Origin: Thelonectria olida
Lineage: Eukaryota > Ascomycota > Sordariomycetes > Hypocreales > Nectriaceae
Direction: 5' to 3'
Length of the DNA stretch: 64,000 nucleotides
Assembly (NCBI GenBank): GCA_020736575.1
Contig: JAGPYM010000016.1
Coordinates: forward strand, 806,001 to 870,000
This document shows positions 1-12,109 of this stretch, in pieces. Numbering within the stretch: the first letter of the stretch is position 1; every line of letters starts with the position of its first letter. The position numbers and the translations under genes are program-made. The notes below the pieces were generated by a model, which made no database searches, was not told where the DNA came from, and was given only the letters and a program-made list of their open reading frames with translations.

Positions 1-2465
1 CTGGCGAGGCGTTCGTTCTTGAGGTCCTGATTGACGGTTATCCGAACCCATCTCTCTTGCGTGGTGGTGGGTTCAGACTGAGGGGTGTGAAGGAAGGCTA
101 GGTACGTGATGAGATGTGACGGGGGCGCTCAAGAAGAGGCGGAGGCCAGGGCGGACAGCTAACAAGTATTAGTTAGTGTGCTTCCGTGATAGGAGAGCAA
201 GTGCATGAGGCTAGCACTTCCAGGCTAAGCGGTTCTTCTGTCAAGGGAGGAGGAGAGCGAGCGAGATGCCGAATAGAGTAGAGGGACGGCGGAGAGGGGA
301 CAAGCTCGACGGCACAGTCACGGGAAGACAAACCAACGACGAAGGAGCGGGAATAACCAAGATGTCGAGTGGAGAGACGACGAGGGCACGGCAGAGTAGT
401 GACAGTAGTTGGTCACAGTAGTGCACACATGTAGGTAAAGGCAGGGATGAAGGATGGAGAATGCGTAGAAATCAGAGACAAAAATTAGAAACGGAAAAGA
501 GACAAGAGAAAACGAGCCAAAGAAACAAACGTGCAAATAATGCACGCAAAAAAAATAAGAAAAAGGAATCATGTCCCGTGAAGAGAATCCTTCTTGATTT
601 AGACCGAGGCCCTTTCAACCACTGAAGATGCTCGGCCGGGATCTTGCTTCAGAACTCCAAGCGCCCACACGATAAGTTGAGGAAGTGGTGGGAGTGGAGC
701 ATCGTCTCCAGAGGAAACGGCATGGTGATGGGCAAAATGGAATGGAAATTCGCTTGTTGGTGGCTGAGAATATGACGGATCTGTTTCCCCCCCCGTGGAT
801 CTAGCTTGGTCCAGGGTCGTTGATGAGGGGATTTCGACGGGCTTTGAGGCCTCGGAGGATGTGAAAGAGGCTTTTGAAAGACTGGAGAGAGAGAGAGAAT
901 GGCACCGTGATATGGGGAAACGCACGAATGGGGTTGGACATGATACCTGCAGTACGGGAGGGATGAGGGATGCGATGCAGGGATGCCGACAGGGCAATGA
1001 GGCTGCTGGCTGCAGAGACACCCAAGGCAGAACAAGACGAGACATTCCAGAATACCTTGTTTGCGCCCACTTTCTCACTGACAGGCTGTATGCGCAAAGT
1101 ATACCGGGTCATTGGGTTCCTGCTTGTTGCCCAACCGCCATACGATGCAGCAATGCGTATTACATGGCAGCAAGTGCGCTCATGGCTCATGGGGGGGGTG
1201 ATGAAACTAGGACTGCACCTGCAAGCCCTGTCCGGCAGTGCAGCTAGGCTAGGGCTTGAAAGGCGTTGACAGGGAGCAAGGGGGGCTGCAGAGTTGAGCG
1301 GGATTAGGGGAACCAGGGGGGGCGTCTGAATAGCGTCGAGGAATGTGGAGATTTGCGGACGGCCAGAACCCCCAAGAGTCAGGACGGATATGGATACATA
1401 CATGCACCAGCAAAGGGATCGACCGTATGTCTCGGGCACGGTGGCATGGCATCCGTCCATCCCCCGCAGGGGACTCGATGAGATCTTGGGACACGACCCG
1501 GGAAAATCCCCCTTTCTCACGAACCAACAGCACGGCCGGCGAGCCGAGAAAACAAAGCAGGTGTCAGCACCATGATGGATGTCTGGAGTCGACCGAGCCA
1601 ATGGGCAAGACAGTCGGGGCACCGCGGCTGACGGTACAGGACGCGGAAGAAGGGCCTGCAGCTTCGGTAACGACTAGATGGATAGAATGGATAAGGTATG
1701 GCCTGGGCATAATCTGACGTGTCTGCAGCTACTGACGAGACAAGAAGAGCCACGGCAAGTCGGTATGGTCATGTCTTGATTTACTCGTAACTCTACGCTT
1801 ACACCGTGGACTGATGCATCTACTGAGAATAGACAGAAGAGAAGGATGGGAGAGGTGTTTTAAACAGAACAGACAGGAAACAAACAAGAAAAAGAAAGCA
1901 AACGAGGCCCAGGCCAATGAGAATTAGCAGACACATGCTCGAAATACAATTCGCCTTTCCGAAAGAGCTGGTCCTTGTCCTGTCCCCTCAAAACCAAACA
2001 CAGATGGAGGAGAAAAGTGCCCGACAAAAAAGCAATGCACGCACCCTCACGGCGCAGTCGAAGCCATCGACGTCTCCATTCCGGCCCAACAAAAAGGAAA
2101 AAAAAGAGGCAGCTACTGCAATGCAATTGGGGGCCGATGCGGCGGGTTGTGGGAGTCGTACGACACGGGCAGACACAGTAGTCACGACGGTCCGACCGGC
2201 CTGCCGGGACGTTTGCTGGGTCGACTCCCTATGGTGGATGTAATGCAAGTGCCGTGATGCAGCAGAGACGGAATGAATAGTCGGTGAATTGAAGCGGCGG
2301 TGCGTTGGGATACACGTACGTGTGTATATGAAGAGGAGGAGGATAAGGAAGATGGCCCAGGAGGAAATGTGGCATGAGACTCTTGACAAGTATTATACAG
2401 ACGCGGCATCATGATTAATAAATCGAGCTTGGACTGCGGGATCGATGATTTACAGCTGAAGCTGA

Positions 2466-2515
2466 GGTGAGGTGATGTGATTGACGTGATGTGATGTGAT
2501 GGGATGTGACGAGAT
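2466..2515. repeat. TGATG-type microsatellite
   Basis: An imperfect run of the pentamer TGATG/TGACG repeats about eight times (gtgatgtgat...gtgatgtgatgtgatggg). It lies in non-coding DNA and no function is evident. Confidence 0.6.
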
Positions 2516-5414
2516 GGGAGATGGGGCCTGTAAGTGGCTCCAGCGTCCCGTTGTCGATGAGGGATAAGAATAGAAGAGTAATTAATGAATTGAATATGTG
2601 TTTACTTATTTATCTATCATTCTTGGTCCCTGCAAATGGCCTCAGTTTCATCCGTGTTTCCACGATGCCACTCTATTCTATTCATACATACCAACACCCA
2701 TGCCTTGCTTGCTCTCAACTCCTTCGCATCCTCTTCCCTGTCATCTGCTCACGAAAAGGAAAAAAAAAAAAAAAAGGCTTGAATGTCTCACCATGTACGA
2801 AAAGAAATGTCTCGTCTCTCTCAACCAATAGAACTCCAACTCGCACCCATTTCCACGCTGCCTAAACGCCTCGTCCGCGCTTCCGACGGCGCCGCGCCGC
2901 CGCCTTTTCAACCTTCTCCGCAATCTCGTCGTTTCTTCCCTTCACCGGTCCCGCGACGCCACGGGTCGGGGTCTCTTGACGGCTGCCATTGGCTCGTGGC
3001 GGCTTCTCACCATCGCTTCTCTCCCTTGGCTGGCTGTCCGCGAGCTTGCTTCGCCGGCCCGGGAGAGGCGCCTCTGGGCAGATGACGGAGATGAGCGGTA
3101 TAAAATGCCTCGTTTTCAACGTCTCGCTTCGTGTAGGAATAGCTGGTTACGAGTAATGAATGTCTTGTCGGTATCCAGTCCACTGCGCTTTACTGCAAAC
3201 GCAGGCCGTACGGCGAAGAATTCCTCGGTAAAGCTGTCCGTCCCTCACCGGCCGGGATGGAGCCATGATGATGACGATGATATGAGGGTCCTCCTGGGTT
3301 CCCTCTTTTTTAGTGCTGGGGTTCCTGGGGTTACCGAGATGCTCTAATGTGTCGGTCAACGACGGCATGCACATGGACATGGGCTAAGTTGTCCATCTAA
3401 AGTAGCACAAGAAGCCGTCAAGAAGACATCTGACACGTAGCCTAATTAACCAAGCCTGTCTATTAAACAACACATACGCATGGGAGGACTCACAACCTTA
3501 ACACCTATGTGTGCCTTCATGAAATGACATGGACAAAAGGAAAGGAAAGGAAAGGCTTCGTTGGTTCGGCACAGTCTGCACCTCGCCCTCATCCCGCAGA
3601 CATGGTGCTTACAGCCCACGTTTTCTTCGCCGCGGTAGAGTCGGAAACAGCTCGTTTCTCGAACCGATCCAGGATCAGCTCAAAGACGCTGTCATCGTGT
3701 CCAGTAACATTGACCCTTCGCCCTCCCAAAGTGACATGACCCTTGTCGAGAGCTACGTCCCTTGAACACCCCTCAAGTTCTTCCCCCCCCCCTCCTCCTC
3801 TCCCAAAGATGCTGCCCTGTCTCTTTTTCTTTCCGCAATTCAAGAGCCAGGCCGCTTACCGAGAGCTTGGCTCAAAGAGAACAAAAGCTTGGGTTCATGA
3901 CGATTATAAGCACCATCGAGACAGGGTTGCACGGGCTATCGACTCCACTGGCAACGCAACTCTTTGACCGACAGCCGATGCTCTCATGGATGCACTCATT
4001 AGGTCTATCGGGGAACTCACACACTCTCCATTCGCTTGTATTCTTTTGCTCTATTGCCATTTAATGAATGGCGCTTCTGTCTATCAAACAGTTGAAATAT
4101 ATCTAGATATCTGTACTCTCTCAAGCCCAGGTCGGGGAAATCAAGACGTGCTACGGCAAGGGTTCGAGAAAAAAAGGAAACAAGAGCCACCGTGCTCAGA
4201 GCCTGAGTGACGTGGAGGCTCACAGCCCTATCAGCTTGGGCCGTCGTGACGCCATGTCCGGCTTCTACACAGCGCCTCTTTGGAGTCTAGGGTCGTTGTG
4301 AACCCCGACCCCTGCGGAACTAGGAGGCGAGCAGTGACCAGCCAGCAATAAGACGACGGGAGGCTAGGTAACAAGTGCGGCTTTGGGCATCTGAAGAGGG
4401 AGATAATCCGGGGGGACTGTTATAGAGTCGGCATCAGACTGTGCGATAGGAGTGGCCAGGATAGGCCTGTGAGGGTTTGTTTGCCCACCACCAGATGAGG
4501 AGAAGGGATATTCAAAACTTGTACCGTGGTAGTGAACTGGGTTTATTCTCCCTCTTCTTCTCACTGTCGCAACATACCCTTATCCCCCTCCCTCCGGCCC
4601 TTGGGGAAATAAGGACCACCGACCCAAACCCCTTTGGTGGCAGCCCAAGCCCCGACCTCGCGGCCATCTCGATTACCGATTTAGGACGAGGGGTCCCGCC
4701 GTTGCGGAGGCGCCGGGAAGGGGAAGAGGAGGGGGGCGCGATGTAGTCTGTGGTGATTTACTCAACGGCCGGCCCTTGGCCTGGGTACCTGTATTTCTCT
4801 GGAATGTGATGAAGAGCTGTATAAGACAAGACTACCTACACCGTACTTTCGACCCTCCCTATCAATGCTTCGTTACCCACATTGTCTCACAGACGTCTCT
4901 CCATCGCCCTGGCCTCGGGACAGCTTCCTCGCGGGGAGGGGGGGGCATGCAGCGAGACCACGTTGAGGGCCTCATGACATGACGAGGTCCCATCATAGGT
5001 ATCTATTTCAAGCTATAGCTACTGCTAGTCCAACCGCACACAACACACAGACACGCACACACTCAACCCACGGCCCAAGCGTTGATCTCCTCGTTTCCCT
5101 TTCCCACCCCCTCCCCTCGCTCTGCGCCCATGCTCGATCGGGCCGTGGCGTTTATAGAGCCAACGCTGGGCGGACTGCATGTCTCAGAGGAACATGAGGA
5201 ACCGGCTCGACGCCACTGCAGATGGGAGGTAGGGCGGGCCGCTCCATGGATCGGGGGCCAAAGGAACGACGAACACTCAAGAAAATAAAAGGCGGCCGGG
5301 AAAGAAGAGGCTCCGCTGCCGCATGATAGACTCGCAGCGCCGGAGGCTAGGTCCCGTATGTGGCTGAGGAGTCGTGGGAGCAAGTAAAGAAGGAAACAAA
5401 AAACGAAGAAGTGG

Positions 5415-5420
5415 TATAAA
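5415..5420 (+). promoter_or_regulatory. TATA-like box without assigned gene
   Basis: TATAAAAGG is followed about 70 nt downstream by a short ATG-led frame at 5487 (M-A-R-H-I-G) that runs straight into a GTGAGT donor-like motif. This looks like a promoter plus a tiny first exon, but no downstream exon with a recognisable protein was found. It could be a non-coding transcript or chance. Confidence 0.25.
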
Positions 5421-6647
5421 AGGACACGAGAGGGCAAAAAGAAAAGAAGCAATCACCACAAGTTACACATTCATTCAAGCATCAGAATGGCTCGTCATAT
5501 CGGCTGTGAGTGTGTGGGACCCCCTGCGGCGAGAACAAGACAAGATAGACAGGCCAATATGAGGCAGAAGGAGGACAAGTGAGAACTGAGAAGTGTCTGG
5601 CCTCCAATCACACGCCCCCAAGGCCCCCAAAAGGGACGCCATGGTTGGTCATACGTGCTGAATCGAGAGCTCCCTCTCCTCGACGGGGTGTGTCCAAGTG
5701 CTCCCGCGTATGGCGACGACGCAACGGGCTCCCCTTCGTCCCTCCCTTTGCCACGGCCGCTTCTGCACCTTGACACGAACAGTGGGGTTCGTCCGCATGC
5801 CGGAGCCCTGGCCAATGGATCGACGCTTTTGTCCCGTGGGAAGAATAGGGCCTCCCCGGGTTGTGGGTGTGGGTGTGTGCGAGTTACCACAGAGTGTGTC
5901 CCTTGGGTGTGACGAGGCTGGTGTGATACTGGCTACAACGCTGTTATGATACCCAAAGTTGCTTTCTTTTTTGTCTCTTTGCAACCCCCTGCTTTGTAAG
6001 AGAATCCTTGTCCTGTGCCTGACCTTACATGCGTCCTACCCTTGCCCTGTGCTGTCATATCTTTACCTTACCCAACCATACCTTGTCTTGCCGTGCCCTG
6101 TCCTGCATCGACGTGCCCCCCAATCCCATAGGGCGTGTGGGAGCACGCACTGCCGACTGGTCCCAGGGCGAGACTGTTCAAAGTCCGTCCACTCATCCCG
6201 AGGGCGTGGGACCAGTCTGACCCTCTGGGCGTGAGACACACGAGCATGCACATATGTACGCCGACCTCTCTGATGTGCAAAATGCAAGAAGCAAAGAGAC
6301 ATGGGCCCAGGTCTGGTGTTTTTTTTTTCTTTTCTTCTTCTTCCGCTCTCACGCCCCCTCCCTCTCCTTCACTTGCACCCATCTCGCCTCACTCTCCGCG
6401 TGGCCATGGCGTGGGTGAGAGATGAGTCGAGGCCTGGGAAGAAGGGGGGGGACGAGGGGGGCCCAGAAGCACCAATATTAGCACTTGAGCTTGAAGAAAA
6501 CGAGACGGGCGGCGAGAAGCAAAACGACACTATATTATACCGGGGCTGTAAGTGGTGGAGTGGTGTGGTGCAGCATCTATCATGGAACGGGGCGTATCAT
6601 GGTGTAAATGGACCTGTATCTAGAACCGAGTACGGGTGAGAGGAGGG

Positions 6648-6691
6648 AGGAGGAGGAGGAGGAGGAGGAGGAGGAGGAGGAGGAGGAGGAG
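6648..6691. repeat. (AGG)n trinucleotide repeat
   Basis: Nearly 15 uninterrupted AGG/GGA units sit about 75 nt upstream of the P450 TATA box. The run is a purine-strand microsatellite in the promoter and is expected to be length-variable. Confidence 0.95.
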
Positions 6692-6763
6692 TCCGGGACG
6701 CTGGGTTCCAAGACCTGGGTCATGCGAGAGAAGACGAGGAGAGACGAGAGGGCCCGGGTCTGT

Positions 6764-6769
6764 TATAAA
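6764..6769 (+). promoter_or_regulatory. TATA box of the P450 gene
   Basis: TATAAAA lies 215 nt upstream of the P450 start codon at 6984. It is followed by a CT-rich leader (ttctcttgcttccc, cttcttcggttc) typical of fungal transcription starts. Confidence 0.5.
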
Positions 6770-6983
6770 AGATGATCCCCGTTCTCTTGCTTCCCACGAT
6801 GATGCTTGGTAGCTTGCAGATCACTCCTCTTCGTTCGGTAGTTGCTTGTGGATAACCTCTTCTTCGGTTCAGCTGCGTGCCTGACTATCACTTCTTTTCC
6901 TGGTTCTCGTCTATCAAGAGACACCTCCCTCAGAGTTCCTCAAGACTGTCAGATATCTCGGGAGTCTTACCACATATACCACC

Positions 6984-8659
6984 ATGGCTGTCGTCACTTC
7001 GGTATGGACATCGCTGTCCTCCAAGGCTCCGGCCGTTGACTACGCCGTCCTCACCTTGATCCTGGAGGGCATCCTCCTTGTCATCTTCGTCTATGTTATT
7101 CTACCCTTGTTTCGCTCTTTCATCCGCTCTGCCCAGGCCTCGTCGTCTCGGGAATTTTACGCGGAAGATACCAAGATCCCTCTTCGCACCGGCATCCTCT
7201 CCGTCTCTCAACTGCCCACCCTCTCCTCCATGATCCCCTGGGTCGGACATCTTCTCGGGCTTCAGAACAACAGCGCTCGCTATGTCAACCGTCTCATTGC
7301 GTCGACGGCGGCGCCCATCTTCACCATCAACATCCCCTTCAAGCGCATCATCGTCGCCAGCCCGTCCATGGACCGCAACCTCTCGCGCCACACGTCTGAG
7401 ACGGGCCTCGCCCAGATCCTCGCCTTTGTCGGGCCTCGGGTCTTCAGCCTGGGACCCAAGACCATTGATGTCATCCTCGACGCTGACCCGCGGCCCCTTC
7501 ACAAGGTCAAGTTCGGCGACGTTGACAACCTCAAGGCTCTCTCAGAGCGCTCTGGCGTCTTCGTCTGGGACGAGATGGACAAGATGCCCGCCAGCAGCGA
7601 GGTTGATCTTGCTCACTGGATGTTTGGCTTGACCGTGTCTGCTACGGCTAACGCTGTCTGGGGTGTTGAGAACCCATGGAGGATGGATCGCGAGTTTGCC
7701 GAGGAGTTCATGTAAGTCCACTTACACCCCAACACTCTCCTTACACTCTCACCCCTTACACGACTCGCTTGCAAGAAGACGTTGCTGACCTCACCAACAG
7801 GAACCTGAGCGAGACGTTCGACTCCCTCTCCCGCCCATTCGCCTGGCTCACTGCCCGCTCGGCCTACAAGTCCCGCAAGTTCCTCAGCACCCGTCTCCGC
7901 GACTTCCACCAGCAACACCGCGAGAGCCGCGTCCAGACCGTCGCCCACGGCATCAACGTCGTCGCCCACTCGGACCCCGACTGGGAGACAAACCCAGACT
8001 ACTTCAACATTGAGATGGTCTCTGCCCTCGGCCTTCTCGCTACTCCCAGTACCCTCTCCGTGTGGCTCATGCGCCACCTCCTCGCAACGCCCGATATGCT
8101 GCGCATCGTCGTTCAGGAGGTCTCGCAACTCCAGGACATCCCTGGCGAGAACACCGGCGCTCCAAGACTCGACATCGCAGACGTTCGCACCCTTTGCCCC
8201 TGGCTCGTCGCAGCTTGGTACGAGAATCTCCGCCTCCATATGACAGGTGTTCCCCGCCTTGCCCGCCACGACTTCAACCTCAACCTGCCCGGCTCCGATC
8301 CACTATCAGTCTCCCAAGGCGACATCTTCCTCCTCCCCATGTGCGCATCCAACCTCGACGCGAACACCTGGGGCCCTGACGCGGCGTCCTTCATCCCCGG
8401 ACGCTTCATCAACGCCGACGGAACGCTGAACAACAGCCTGATCCGCAAGGTGCGCGCCTTTGGCGTCGCCGGCAACCTGTGCCCGGGCCGAGTGTTTGGC
8501 TTCGAGGTGGCCATGATGGTCGTTGCGGGGATGCTGCGAGACTTTGACATCAAGAGCATCGACGGCCGCGACTTTTGGGTTCCTGACGTGCGCAGAGGAT
8601 TCAACGTTGGGTTTGAGCGATATGCCGACGACGTCAAGGTGGCGTTGGCGAGACGATGA
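6984..8659 (+). CDS. cytochrome P450 monooxygenase, CYP7/CYP8-like
   Basis: Two exons, 6984-7711 and 7801-8659, encode 528 residues. The 89-nt intron has donor GTAAGT, a GCTGAC branch motif and a CAACAG acceptor, and joining it restores the frame. An N-terminal membrane anchor lies at about residues 20-46. The K-helix ExxR motif is E-N-L-R near residue 383. The haem loop reads FGVAGNLCPGR with the ligand Cys near 470. That loop has Ala and Asn where Gly and Arg/His are usual, and the I-helix region (ALGLLATPSTLSVW) lacks the acid-Thr pair, as in the CYP7/CYP8 clan. A sterol/lipid hydroxylase or isomerase role is possible, but the substrate is unknown. The ATG was chosen because a CACC context and the membrane anchor follow directly. 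No other secondary-metabolism genes adjoin it. The P450 identity is firm; the subfamily is an inference. Confidence 0.93.
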
Positions 8660-9970
8660 GGAGCGAGTTCAGGGCTGTCTTGGTTGTTTCTTTGTTTCTT
8701 CATACCCTCGTTATACCCCTTTTCCTTCTTGTTTATACTCTGGATGTATTGCTGTTATTCTATTCCGGCCCATTGTTGGATTGTCGGGTTGTTGGATCGG
8801 AGTTCTCCCTTTGCCGGTTTGTTTTGGCGAGTGACCTGGGTGTGCTTATATCGGCTTCTTCTGTGTATAAGGACCAACAACAGACATGTTCACCAGCTCA
8901 CAGTGTTCTAGTGGACTACCTTTAGACAGAATTGTCACTTATAGTCTAATTTCTTAGTCAAATCTTAGTGTTTATTACCTGGCTTAACTCGAACTCCTGT
9001 TATTCTATGCTAAGTCTAAATGGCCTGAAAGCAGCCAACACTTCGTACTACAACTCTAGGACAAACATTCACACTCGGAACATACCCTCCCAAGGTAACT
9101 CGTATCATAACTCCATTACTAAGCCTATCAAACTATCTTGCAGAAAAAAAAGCAGGCCATTAACACCAGTTATCGCGTCTAGATCATCTTCGTAACAGTA
9201 CTAAATAGCCCAAACCAAACAAGCATCCAAATGCAGGGTATCAAAATCCCAAAACTAACCTCCCAGTCCGGAAAACTCGAGCCCGACCCATGAGGTCCTC
9301 CCGCCCCTATCACCAGGAATTGACCCCATTAACCGCACACTCTGTTGAGGGAATCTGGTGTCTAGTGGTGACGTCCTCCTGTATCGCCACCCTGCTGGGG
9401 CGTATGCCCGACAAAACTCGTCAGCTCATTGAGGTCGTGACACCTTCATCTCGGAATGAGTGGGTATCTTATCAACGCCTGAAATCCGCATTCGACAAAT
9501 CCAGGCCATACAAGACTGAAACGGGCTAAACAGGCATAGAAACAAAACAAAAAGCCGAGGATTCGGTGAGAAAACGTGAGGAGACCGTCTAATAACCCTT
9601 GAAACCTGGAAGGAAACCTCGAAAACCCAACGAAGGAAACCACCGGTGTCATAACTTGGTCGGTGCGCACGTTATGGTGCGAAAGAAAAACGAAGGCCAG
9701 GGAATCAAATGTATGCTGCACTGGAGAGTTGGTAACCAAGGAATGGATTCGGCCGAGAAGAGTTGGGATATCGTCAAAGAAAAGAGAGCTCGTATATCAT
9801 GTGAATGAATCATGCCAAAATTCGCTTCATTTCGATCCAAACGTTAAAAAGCAATTTCATCATAATGTCGTAAAATGTATGTACTTGCCGTCTCAGACGG
9901 CGAAATTTGTGTGATGGGGGGCCTCCACACGAGGTCGTAAATGAGGGAATCGAGAAGACAGCTATATATG
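8660..9970. other. intergenic, convergent 3' ends
   Basis: This spacer separates the 3' ends of the P450 (plus) and the zinc-finger gene (minus). It is more AT-rich than its surroundings, and I see no coding gene or repeat in it. It presumably contains both 3' untranslated regions. Confidence 0.6.
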
Positions 9971-10053
9971 CTAGTAAGCGGCAGCAGTCGATCCCTCACT
10001 AGTCGCAACGGCGACCAAAGCGTCTAGGCGATTAAGACCCTCATTGTTGGCAC

Positions 10054-10084
<31 letters not shown>

Positions 10085-12109
10085 CTGCTGCTGCTGCTGT
10101 TGGTGATACTGTTGGTGATGTTGCTGAGGTTGTGATTCCCTTGCTGGGAAGCCACTGAAGCCGTTGAGATTGGGATGAATTATCCGGTCGACGTGGGCTC
10201 CCCGGGCATCTTGTTCAGGCATCGCCCTGACATCTCGATGGACAGTGACAGGTCCATGGTACCATCCATGCCGCTTGCTGTCTCTAGATGTCGTAATGTT
10301 TGGAGCTGACATCGTGTGCTGATGCATGGACCGTCCAGAACTTGTCGGCCTGGAGTCCGGGTAGGACGGTGGTTGCTGATCCTCAAACCTCACTGTAGGG
10401 GGATTCATACGAACTTGCTCGGCCTGTGCCTGAACAGCCCTGTTGACTTCGGAAGCCCATGCTCCAGCGCTATCGCGTGGTGGCGTGCTGTGGTTGATAT
10501 CCAGACGGCCAAGACCACGCTGTAGGCTGGCATCGTACCTGTTGAGGTTTCGCCTCTCATCGACCTCAACGCCTTGCTGAAGGACCCGTCTCATTTGTGG
10601 CTGAGGCTGAGAATCAACCATCATGGGGGTCGGGCCGCCTCTTGGAGGAGTGGTAGGGTGATGAGGAACAGGGTCAAATGATTCAATGCCTGGCAGACGC
10701 AAGGTTGATTGCGAGTGGGAGGGGGTCGCAATTGGCGGTGGCACATTCGGTGCGACCGAAGACTGGTTGACGACGGTGCTGAGCTGACTCGGATTCCCAT
10801 TGGCATGGTGGCTGTCAGAATGCCAAGTTCGCCGACGCCACTCATCAGACTCCCTGCGAGACCATTGCTCCGGGACCACATTGGCAGAAGGCACGTATGC
10901 ACCGCCATTTGCCATATTCACTGATCCAGGCACCAAAGGGCGTCCAACGACCATGCCGGCAGGGGCCTGGAACGGATTCGCACCTGACGGCACACTAAGT
11001 CGGCGTCCCGGGGTCCGAGTCCCGGTCGTGTAAGCGCTGTGAGATCGTGAGTGAGATGTTGCTGGTGATGCAACCCCAGATCCCCAACGAGGACTTCCAG
11101 GACCAGTCGAGAAAGTTGCTGATATCGGTGTGCCATATTCACTGGGCGAGGCAGGTCGATAGGCGTAGTTGAGATCAGCAGCGGCATGATAGGATTCGAG
11201 CGATAGTCGCGATCTCGGGTCTGCCATAACTAGTGGAGGAGGGCGATGCCGAGCCTCAGCCGCTGTGGTGTAAGTGGAACCGACGGAGCTGATGCTAGCA
11301 ATGCTAGAAGTCGACAGTGACTTGGAATGCCCACGCACAGGTCCTCCAGCACTGCCACCAGTCGACGCTCTGGCTCTGTTCCCAGCCTGGCGCACGCGGT
11401 CATTACGCAGATGGCGAGGAATTCGGGCACCCGTTGCAGCGAGTGAGTCTATCGGGATATTCTCATTCACATGCACAGTCTGCGCATGCTGCCTAAGATT
11501 GTCGAGTCTTGAGAAGCGTCGAGCACAGTGACACTGGAAAGGACGTTCACCTGTATGTTTCCTTGGCAAATGTTAGCTGCTTCCGAAGTGCCCCAAGATG
11601 GCAATCGAGGGGGTGGCATACCTGATGTGTCTCGCAAGATGCTCACTCCGGGTGAAGCTTAGGTTGCAAGGTGGGTAATCAGTGCAGTAAAATCGCTGAG
11701 ACTTTTTCTTTTTGCTCGACCTTGATCCGTCTGCGATGGCGCTGTCGTCGTCACTAAGGCCACCGTCCTCCATGTTTGGGTCTGGGTCTGAATCATCCAT
11801 ATCCACATCCACCGACTCTGCTGACTTTGTCGAGTGCTGCGAGTTGTCGCGCCGAGGCATCCTAGATTTCGAAGATTGATCGGGCACCTGGCCACCCTGT
11901 GCGAAGGGACTGGTGGGTAGAGGCTGCTGGTTGCTTATCGAGGGGTTGAATGTCGCGCGGGTGGGCGTTGCTGAGTCGTCGGCAAGCCTCGAGGGCTGGG
12001 AATGGGGCGCCGTGTTTGGCCGAGGGGTCGCTGGTGATGAAGCCATGACGTCGTCTCGAGATATGTTGTTTGCTAGAGGCGAGTTGACGGGTCGAAATGT
12101 AGCCGCCAT
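9971..12109 (-). CDS. C2H2 zinc-finger transcription factor with polyQ tract
   Basis: Exons (minus) 12109-11622 and 11561-9971 encode 692 residues. The 60-nt intron (GTATGC donor, GCTAAC branch, CAAG acceptor) splits an Arg codon exactly in the linker between the two zinc fingers. Finger 1 lies at about residues 139-165 ([20 protein letters not shown]) and finger 2 at about 170-192 ([15 protein letters not shown]). This is the fungal [17 protein letters not shown] type, related to the yeast USV1/RGM1/COM2 group of stress and nutrient regulators. An acidic stretch and a basic KKKK run precede the fingers. The rest is low-complexity Ser/Pro-rich sequence with a 16-Gln run near the C terminus. 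It is a nuclear DNA-binding regulator; targets cannot be inferred. The start is supported by the clean frame and by the lack of an upstream in-frame ATG. Confidence 0.92.
10055..10102 (-). repeat. CAG/CAA repeat coding 16 glutamines
   Basis: Sixteen consecutive Gln codons (mixed CAG and CAA) lie in the C-terminal part of the zinc-finger factor, followed on the minus strand by further Gln/His-rich sequence. The CAA interruptions would slow replication slippage. Confidence 0.95.

Larger units (their letters stand above)
1..6763. other. gene-free left region
   Basis: I see no convincing protein-coding gene on either strand. The open frames are all under about 275 codons, overlap each other in several frames, and read as low-complexity Ser/Pro/Arg-rich peptides with no recognisable domain. 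The DNA holds pyrimidine/purine-biased stretches, an A-tract near 2760-2776, a TGATG-type microsatellite near 2470-2510, and TATA-like motifs at 3099 and 5415 without an obvious gene behind them. It may be untranslated leader or regulatory DNA of a gene lying off the left edge, or non-coding transcripts. This cannot be decided without RNA data. Confidence 0.6.
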
